A stretch of DNA of 23,123 nt from Oscillospiraceae bacterium (GTDB lineage Bacteria; Bacillota; Clostridia; Oscillospirales; Oscillospiraceae). This document shows positions 15,425-20,757 of the stretch, piece by piece. The DNA lies in NCBI GenBank assembly GCA_016292445.1, contig JAEDIN010000019.1, forward strand, positions 1 through 23,123. The letters run 5' to 3'. The notes beneath the pieces are model-generated. The model did not search any database. It saw only the letters and a list, made by a program, of their open reading frames with translations, and was not told the DNA's origin. The translations under genes and the position numbers were made by a program. Positions within the stretch are counted from its first letter, which is position 1. The number at the start of each line of letters is the position of its first letter.

Positions 15425-15664
15425 ATGGTAAAGATCAGACTTCGTAGAATGGGCGCAAAGAAAGCACCTTACTACCGCATCATCGTTGCAGATTCCCGCA
15501 GCCCCCGTGACGGTCGTTTTATCGAAGAGCTCGGTGTTTATGATCCCATGGCAGAGGGCGAGCAGAAGATCAAGGTCGACATGGAGCGCGCACAGTACTG
15601 GATCGCAAACGGCGCACAGCCCACCGAAACCGTACGCGGCCTGCTTAAGAAGGTCGAGGCCTAA
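15425..15664 (+). CDS. rpsP: 30S ribosomal protein S16
   Basis: S16 is a small-subunit protein needed for 16S rRNA folding and 30S assembly. The 79-residue protein has the family start VKIRLRRMGAKKAPYYRIIV, followed by DSRSPRDGRFIEELGVYDP and the typical C-terminal region (ERAQYWIANGAQPTETVRGL). Length is normal for Bacillota. GGAGG at 15410-15414 lies 10 bases before the ATG. It stands in the usual ffh-rpsP-khpA-rimM-trmD order. Confidence 0.98.
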   Translation: MVKIRLRRMGAKKAPYYRIIVADSRSPRDGRFIEELGVYDPMAEGEQKIKVDMERAQYWIANGAQPTETVRGLLKKVEA

Positions 15665-15682
15665 TAAGGAGAATCTACCGGC

Positions 15683-15913
15683 ATGAAAGAACTTTTGACC
15701 TATATCGTGCAGAATCTCGTCGATCATCCCGACGAGGTATCTGTGACCGAGCGCGAAGCCGGCGGCGAGACCGTTTTTGAAGTGCGTGTCGCCGACGGTG
15801 ATATGGGCAAGGTCATTGGCCGGCAGGGCAGGATCGTCAAAGAGATCCGTATACTCATGCGGGCTGTTGCCCAGAGAAAGGGCAAGAAGGTATCAGTCGA
15901 TATCATGGACTGA
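15683..15913 (+). CDS. khpA: KH-domain RNA-binding protein KhpA
   Basis: The 76-residue protein is a single KH domain of the KhpA (YlqC) family. In Bacillota it pairs with KhpB and binds many RNAs, with effects on cell division and envelope growth. The GxxG loop is at residues 46-49 (GRQG) within MGKVIGRQGRIVKEIRILMR. AAGGAG precedes the ATG by 11 bases. It lies 18 bases after rpsP and before rimM, its usual place. A strong hairpin follows the stop codon. Confidence 0.95.
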   Translation: MKELLTYIVQNLVDHPDEVSVTEREAGGETVFEVRVADGDMGKVIGRQGRIVKEIRILMRAVAQRKGKKVSVDIMD

Positions 15914-15920
15914 CAATACG

Positions 15921-15948
15921 AAAAGGGCTACCCATCGGTAGCCCTTTT
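15921..15948 (+). terminator. Strong hairpin between khpA and rimM, probable partial terminator
   Basis: AAAAGGGCTACC pairs perfectly over 12 bp with GGTAGCCCTTTT around a CATC loop. The T run is only four bases long and is part of the stem. It starts 8 bases after the khpA stop codon, inside an otherwise continuous operon. It may reduce transcription into rimM-trmD-rsmA or protect the upstream mRNA. Confidence 0.7.
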
Positions 15949-15969
15949 AGACTATGCGAGGGATGAAAA

Positions 15970-16458
15970 ATGGATAAAAAGCAATATATCGAAGCCGGAA
16001 AAATAGTAAACACCCACGGCGTTAAGGGCGAGGTCAAGATTCAGGTCTGGCTGGACAGTCCGGAGTTTTTGAAGAAATTCAAAACCGTTTACATTGATAA
16101 TAAGGCAGTAAAGCTCCTAAGCGGCAGAGTGCATAAGGGCTTTCTGATTGCAGTTTTGGACGGTGTCGAGGATGTAAACTCGGCAATGAGCCTGAAGAAT
16201 AAAACCGTGTATATCGACAGGAAGGACGCAAAGCTCCCCAAGGGCGCATACTTTTTGCAGGATATAATCGGAGCTTCGGTCGTTACCGAGGACGGCAGCG
16301 AGATCGGCGTACTCAAGGATATTCTCGAAACTCCGGCTTCGCAGATCTATGTCGTGCAGGGCGAGGTTGAGCATCTTGTTCCGGCGGTGGACGAGTTTGT
16401 ACTCAAGGTCGATGCCGAAAACGCGGTTGTCACCGTAAGACTGATAGAAGGAATGTGA
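15970..16458 (+). CDS. rimM: Ribosome maturation factor RimM
   Basis: RimM binds S19 and helps process the 16S rRNA head domain during 30S assembly. The 162-residue protein has the N-terminal RimM beta-barrel (AGKIVNTHGVKGEVKIQVWL, residues about 5-85) and a C-terminal PRC-barrel-like domain (about 90-162) containing the QDIIGASVV segment. It ends in a typical VTVRLIEGM. The ATG at 15970 has a GAGGG-like site about 9 bases upstream. It lies 6 bases before trmD, the usual partner. Confidence 0.95.
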   Translation: MDKKQYIEAGKIVNTHGVKGEVKIQVWLDSPEFLKKFKTVYIDNKAVKLLSGRVHKGFLIAVLDGVEDVNSAMSLKNKTVYIDRKDAKLPKGAYFLQDIIGASVVTEDGSEIGVLKDILETPASQIYVVQGEVEHLVPAVDEFVLKVDAENAVVTVRLIEGM

Positions 16459-16464
16459 ATAATT

Positions 16465-17754
16465 ATGTCAACCATGAGAATTGATATAATGACGCTTTTT
16501 CCCGATACCATGAACGCCGTTTTGCATGAGAGTATTTTGGGCAGAGCAGCTAAAAAGGGGATAATCGAGGTCAATTGCGTACAAATCAGGGATTATACGG
16601 AGAATAAGCAGTGTCAGGTGGACGATTACCCTTATGGCGGCGGCTGGGGCTGTGTAATGATGGCGCAGCCGCTCAAATCCTGCCTTGACCATATTATGTC
16701 AACCGTAAAGGATAGAAAAAGCCGCGTTATCTATATGTCGCCGCAGGGCAAGCCCTACGACCAGCGCACCGCAAGACGGCTGCGTGACAACTACGACCAC
16801 CTCGTGTTGGTGTGCGGCCACTACGAGGGCGTTGACGAGCGATTTATCGAGGAGTGCGTTGACGAGGAGATATCCTTGGGCGACTTCGTGCTTACCGGCG
16901 GAGAGATAGCCGCAATGGCGGTCGCCGATTCAGTGTGCAGGCTTGTGCCCGGCGTTTTGTCCGACGAGGAGTGCTTTACCGGCGAAAGTCATTGGGACGG
17001 AGTGCTGGAGTATCCGCAGTACACCAGACCCGAGGTCTGGGAGGGCAGGAAAGTGCCCGAGGTGCTTTTACAGGGCAACCATGCCGCCGTGGACGAGTGG
17101 AGGCGCAAGAAAAGTCTTGAGCGCACTATGGACAAGCGCCCCGATATGTTCGAGAAGATAATGCTTACGGATAAGCGGGATCTGAAGCTGTTGGAGCAGA
17201 TAAAGAAAGAGCGCAGCCGCATGAAGCTCACCTTGCCGGTGGGCTACCGTTTGGCAACCGAGAACGATATCGAGGATATAATGCTTATCATGCGACAGGC
17301 GAGGAATTATCTCAAAAAGCATCGTGTTGACCAGTGGCAGGGCGATTACCCGACGCAGGAGGTGTTTGCCGAGGCTGTTGCCGAAGGCGAGTGCTACGCC
17401 GTCACCTACGGCGAAAGGCTTGCCGGCTTTTTCTGCCTGACGGACAAGCCCGAGAGCGATTACGATAATCTGACCGACGGCAAATGGCACGGCGAGGGCA
17501 AATACTGTACGCTGCACCGTATGGCGGTCGAGGCGCAGTTCAGAAGCACCGGCATAAGCGATATGATGCTCGGCTTTGCCGAGGAGACTGCAAAAAGCAG
17601 AGGCGCGGAGTGCATTCGCACGCACACCCACCGCAAGAACAAGGCGACGCAAAAGCTGTTAAAGCGCAAGGGCTACGCATACAGAGGAAATGTGCTTGTT
17701 TCAATCGAACCGGGTCGCGATCCGGCAAGACAGGCTTTTGAGAAGAAAATATGA
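16465..17754 (+). CDS. trmD: TrmD tRNA (guanine37-N1)-methyltransferase fused to a GNAT acetyltransferase domain
   Basis: Residues 1 to about 245 are a complete TrmD, which makes m1G37 next to the anticodon using S-adenosylmethionine. They include IDIMTLFP, YGGGWGCVM, the trefoil-knot loops YMSPQGKPYDQ, GHYEGVDERF and SLGDFVLTGGE, and VLEYPQYTRP. The frame then continues without a stop into a GNAT domain (about 255-429). This has YRLATENDIEDI, DQWQGDYP, and the acetyl-CoA-binding stretch LHRMAVEAQFRSTGIS, in which the last motif position is Ser rather than Gly or Ala. The total is 429 residues against about 240-255 for normal TrmD. Met253 at the junction lacks a good ribosome binding site, so a true fusion is likely. 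AAGGA lies 12 bases before ATG 16465; ATG 16474 is an alternative. The stop overlaps rsmA by 4 bases. Confidence 0.93.
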   Translation: MSTMRIDIMTLFPDTMNAVLHESILGRAAKKGIIEVNCVQIRDYTENKQCQVDDYPYGGGWGCVMMAQPLKSCLDHIMSTVKDRKSRVIYMSPQGKPYDQRTARRLRDNYDHLVLVCGHYEGVDERFIEECVDEEISLGDFVLTGGEIAAMAVADSVCRLVPGVLSDEECFTGESHWDGVLEYPQYTRPEVWEGRKVPEVLLQGNHAAVDEWRRKKSLERTMDKRPDMFEKIMLTDKRDLKLLEQIKKERSRMKLTLPVGYRLATENDIEDIMLIMRQARNYLKKHRVDQWQGDYPTQEVFAEAVAEGECYAVTYGERLAGFFCLTDKPESDYDNLTDGKWHGEGKYCTLHRMAVEAQFRSTGISDMMLGFAEETAKSRGAECIRTHTHRKNKATQKLLKRKGYAYRGNVLVSIEPGRDPARQAFEKKI

Positions 17755-18608
17755 GACTTACAGACATAAACGATATAAAAAAACTGCTTTCAAGCCACGG
17801 CTTCCGATTTTCTAAGTCCATGGGGCAGAATTTTCTGACCGCCGCGTGGGTGCCGGAGGATATAGCCGATGCAGCACAGCTTGACGAAAACACCGGTGTA
17901 CTCGAGGTCGGACCGGGAATAGGCTGCCTGACCGAGCAGCTTTCGATGAGAGCGGGCAAGGTGGTAGCCGTCGAGCTTGACAATGCGCTCAGACCGGTTT
18001 TAAAGGAAACCCTTGACGGAAAAGATAATGTCGAGATAGTATTCGGCGATGTTTTGAAGCAGAATATAAAAGAGCTTGTGAACGAAAAGATGTCGGGAAT
18101 GCGACATGTGGTGTGCGCAAATCTGCCGTATAATGTCACAAGCCCTCTGATAACCGCATTTTTAGAGGCGGAGTGCTTTGATACGGTCACGGTCATGATA
18201 CAGCGCGAGGTCGCAAGACGAATATGCGCAAGACCCGGTACGGCGGATTACGGTGCGTTTACGGTGCTCGTGAACTGGTATGCCGAGCCGGAAATGCTGT
18301 TTGATGTGCCCCCGAGCTGCTTTATTCCGCAGCCCAAGGTCACCTCAAGCGTCATACGGCTCAAAATGCGCAGCGCACCGCCGGTTTCGGTCAAAGACAG
18401 GACGCTGTTTTTCCGTGTCGTAAGGGCGGCGTTCGGAATGCGCCGCAAGACTCTGACGAATGCTCTCGGCGCAAGCATTAACGAGCTCGGCAAGTCGGAA
18501 ATCGAAAAGCTGCTTTCCGATTGCGGCTTTGACCCTAAAATTCGCGGCGAGGTGCTGTCAATTGGTGATTTTGCGAAAATCTCGGATGCAATTTTTGGTT
18601 TAATTTAA
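17751..18608 (+). CDS. rsmA: 16S rRNA (adenine1518/1519-N6)-dimethyltransferase RsmA (KsgA)
   Basis: RsmA dimethylates two adjacent adenosines near the 3' end of 16S rRNA, a late checkpoint in 30S assembly. The 285-residue protein has the family start FRFSKSMGQNFL and the S-adenosylmethionine-binding motif EVGPGIG at residues 52-58. The VAVELD acidic loop follows, then NLPYN at 124-128, the catalytic motif of adenine N6-methyltransferases. The C-terminal helical domain (about 205-285) contains the conserved AAFGMRRKTLTNAL. Its start overlaps the trmD stop by 4 bases (ATGA), a sign of coupled translation. This is an uncommon but plausible end to the rimM-trmD operon. Confidence 0.97.
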   Translation: MRLTDINDIKKLLSSHGFRFSKSMGQNFLTAAWVPEDIADAAQLDENTGVLEVGPGIGCLTEQLSMRAGKVVAVELDNALRPVLKETLDGKDNVEIVFGDVLKQNIKELVNEKMSGMRHVVCANLPYNVTSPLITAFLEAECFDTVTVMIQREVARRICARPGTADYGAFTVLVNWYAEPEMLFDVPPSCFIPQPKVTSSVIRLKMRSAPPVSVKDRTLFFRVVRAAFGMRRKTLTNALGASINELGKSEIEKLLSDCGFDPKIRGEVLSIGDFAKISDAIFGLI

Positions 18609-18632
18609 TAGATGCTTGTGTGTCAAATTCCA

Positions 18633-18661
18633 TTGACTACAATCAACTAAAATGTTAGTCT
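18633..18661 (+). promoter_or_regulatory. Candidate promoter of pckG with an element shared with ppdK
   Basis: TTGACT (18633-18638) and TAGTCT (18656-18661) are 17 bases apart, and TGT before the -10 gives an extended form. The 13 bases AAAATGTTAGTCT (18649-18661) recur exactly upstream of ppdK. A second possible promoter overlaps it (TTGTGT, 16 bases, TACAAT). TCAACTAA (18643-18650) and TTAGTTGA (18661-18668) form a perfect inverted repeat around the -10. Confidence 0.5.
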
Positions 18662-18705
18662 TAGTTGAAAGGTTTTTTTAGTTAGCAATGAACGGAGGTA
18701 TCATT

Positions 18706-20472
18706 ATGAATCTTACCAATAATGAACACATTACCAAGTGGGTCGATGAGATGGCCGCACTGTGCAAGCCTGCAAAAATCGTCTGGATAGACGGCTCTGA
18801 GGAGCAGCTCGAGCAGCTTCGCCATGAGGCGATGAGCACCGGCGAGCTTATAAAGCTCAACGAGGAAAAGCTCCCCGGCTGCTATCTGCACCGCTCCGAC
18901 CCGAACGATGTTGCCCGTGTTGAGGACCGTACCTTCATCTGCTCAAGACGCAAGGAGGACGCAGGCCCCACAAACAACTGGATGGACCCTAAGGAGATGT
19001 ATGAAAAGCTCTACGGCATCTATGACGGCGCAATGGCAGGCCGCACGATGTATGTCATTCCTTACTCCATGGGCGTTGTCGGCTCTGACTTTGCAAAGTA
19101 CGGCATCGAGCTTACCGACAGCATCTATGTAGTCGTGTCCATGGCGATAATGACCCGAATCGGCAAGACCGTACTCGACGCAATCGGCGACAGAGCGGAT
19201 TACATCAAGGGTCTGCACTCCAAGGCGGAGCTTGACCCCGAAAAGAGATATATCGTTCACTTCCCCGAGGACAACACGATCATGTCCGTCAACTCCGGCT
19301 ACGGCGGCAATGTTCTGCTTGGCAAAAAGTGCTTTGCACTGCGTATAGCATCCACCCTCGGCCGCAACGAGGATTGGATGGCGGAGCATATGCTCATTCT
19401 CGGCGTTGAGAATCCTCAGGGCGAGGTCCGCTATGTCTGCGGCGCGTTCCCCTCTGCCTGCGGCAAGACCAATCTTGCAATGCTCATTCCTCCCGAGGCA
19501 TACCGTGAAAAGGGATGGAAGTGCTGGACTGTCGGCGATGATATCGCATGGCTGCGCATCGGTCCCGACGGCAGACTTTGGGCTGTAAACCCCGAGAACG
19601 GCTTCTTCGGCGTTGCCCCCGGCACAAGCGTAAAATCCAACCCCAACGCACTTGCGGCAACCAAGAAAAACACCATCTTCACCAATGTTGTCCGCAATCT
19701 TGACGACAATACCGTTTGGTGGGAGGGCATGGACAAGAATCCCCCGAAGAATGCGGAAAACTGGAAGGGAGAGCCTTGGGACTGCACGGACGGTTCAAAG
19801 GGCGCTCACCCCAACTCCCGCTTCACTGCTCCTGCCGTCAACTGCCCCTGCATCAGCCCCGAGTTTGAGAGCAAGAAGGGCGTTCCCATCTCCGCTATCA
19901 TCTTCGGCGGCCGACGTGCAAAGACCGCTCCGCTGGTCTACCAGTCCAGAAACTGGGATCACGGCGTGTTCGTAGGCAGCATCATGGCAAGCGAGACCAC
20001 CGCAGCCGCCACCGGCAAGGTCGGCGTGGTCAGAAGAGACCCCATGGCAATGCGGCCCTTCTGCGGCTATAACATGGGCGACTACTGGCAGCACTGGATC
20101 GACATGGGCAAGAAGCTCAGCAATCCCCCGAAGATCTTCAATGTCAACTGGTTCCGCACCGACGACGAGGGCAACTTCGAGTGGCCCGGCTTCGGCGACA
20201 ATTTGCGCGTAGTCGAGTGGATACTCGGCCGCTGCTTCGACGAGGTCGGCGCAGTGGAAACCGAGCTCGGCTTCGAGCCTAAGGCAGAGGATATTAACCT
20301 CGAGGGCAGCGGTGTCACCGAGGAGACGCTCGAGGATCTGCTCAAGGTCGATAAGGCACTTTGGCTAGAGGAATGCAAGGGCATTCGCGAGTACTATGCC
20401 CAGTTCGGTGACAAGCTCCCCAAGGAGCTGGCTTCCGAGATAGACGGCCTCGAGGAACGCCTCAAAAAGTAA
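18706..20472 (+). CDS. pckG: Phosphoenolpyruvate carboxykinase (GTP)
   Basis: The enzyme interconverts oxaloacetate and PEP with GTP/GDP. In fermenting anaerobes it often runs toward oxaloacetate. The 588-residue protein is close to the family's usual length of about 600. The P-loop AFPSACGKTNLAML and the nucleotide-binding FEWPGFGDNLRVVEWI are of the GTP type; the ATP type has a different P-loop. Other family blocks are NSGYGGNVLLGKKCFALRIA, PENGFFGVAPGTS and RRDPMAMRPFCGYNMGDYW. I chose ATG 18706 because GGAGG at 18694-18698 lies 7 bases before it. The in-frame ATG at 18688 would put that ribosome binding site inside the coding region. It has its own promoter region and a strong terminator, so it is probably monocistronic. 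Confidence 0.96.
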   Translation: MNLTNNEHITKWVDEMAALCKPAKIVWIDGSEEQLEQLRHEAMSTGELIKLNEEKLPGCYLHRSDPNDVARVEDRTFICSRRKEDAGPTNNWMDPKEMYEKLYGIYDGAMAGRTMYVIPYSMGVVGSDFAKYGIELTDSIYVVVSMAIMTRIGKTVLDAIGDRADYIKGLHSKAELDPEKRYIVHFPEDNTIMSVNSGYGGNVLLGKKCFALRIASTLGRNEDWMAEHMLILGVENPQGEVRYVCGAFPSACGKTNLAMLIPPEAYREKGWKCWTVGDDIAWLRIGPDGRLWAVNPENGFFGVAPGTSVKSNPNALAATKKNTIFTNVVRNLDDNTVWWEGMDKNPPKNAENWKGEPWDCTDGSKGAHPNSRFTAPAVNCPCISPEFESKKGVPISAIIFGGRRAKTAPLVYQSRNWDHGVFVGSIMASETTAAATGKVGVVRRDPMAMRPFCGYNMGDYWQHWIDMGKKLSNPPKIFNVNWFRTDDEGNFEWPGFGDNLRVVEWILGRCFDEVGAVETELGFEPKAEDINLEGSGVTEETLEDLLKVDKALWLEECKGIREYYAQFGDKLPKELASEIDGLEERLKK

Positions 20473-20491
20473 AAGCATGCAATGAATGACG

Positions 20492-20531
20492 ATACCCCCA
20501 ATGCGGTTTAGCACTGCATTGGGGGTATTTT
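20492..20531 (+). terminator. Rho-independent terminator of pckG
   Basis: ATACCCCCAATGC (20492-20504) pairs perfectly over 13 bp with GCATTGGGGGTAT (20516-20528) around an 11-base loop. A short T run (20528-20531) follows. It begins 20 bases after the pckG stop codon. Confidence 0.9.
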
Positions 20532-20541
20532 GACGACAAAG

Positions 20542-20631
20542 ATGCACTTTTGGACGCCTAAATAGGCAAAATCAACAAAACACTTGTGAAACTCGCAACA
20601 AAATGGGATCATTTTTGTATGCAAAGTGCAT
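20542..20631. promoter_or_regulatory. Inverted repeats in the pckG-ppdK gap
   Basis: ATGCACTTT (20542-20550) and AAAGTGCAT (20623-20631) are perfect inverted copies 72 bases apart. Between them GCCTAAATAGGC (20556-20567) is a short palindrome of 5-base half-sites. These flank or precede the candidate ppdK promoter and may be regulator sites; no known consensus is recognised. Confidence 0.3.
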
Positions 20632-20660
20632 TGAAGATTTGGTGTTAAAAATGTTAGTCT
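20631..20660 (+). promoter_or_regulatory. Candidate promoter of ppdK sharing 13 bases with the pckG promoter
   Basis: TTGAAG (20631-20636) and TAGTCT (20655-20660) are 18 bases apart, with TGT before the -10. AAAATGTTAGTCT (20648-20660) is identical to the pckG element at 18649-18661, in the same position relative to a TTGA-type -35. The leader to the ATG would be about 90 bases. Confidence 0.45.
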
Positions 20661-20757
20661 AATTATGCAAAAATGATGGAATAATTATTAGGTATTACTG
20701 CTGTAAATCGCCGGCCCGGGCTGAAATCGAGGGCTGTTCAGAAAGGATGGAATGTTT

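Noticed and set aside
18688..18705. Upstream in-frame ATG of pckG, adding six residues
   Set aside because: The extra codons contain the GGAGG ribosome binding site that serves ATG 18706.
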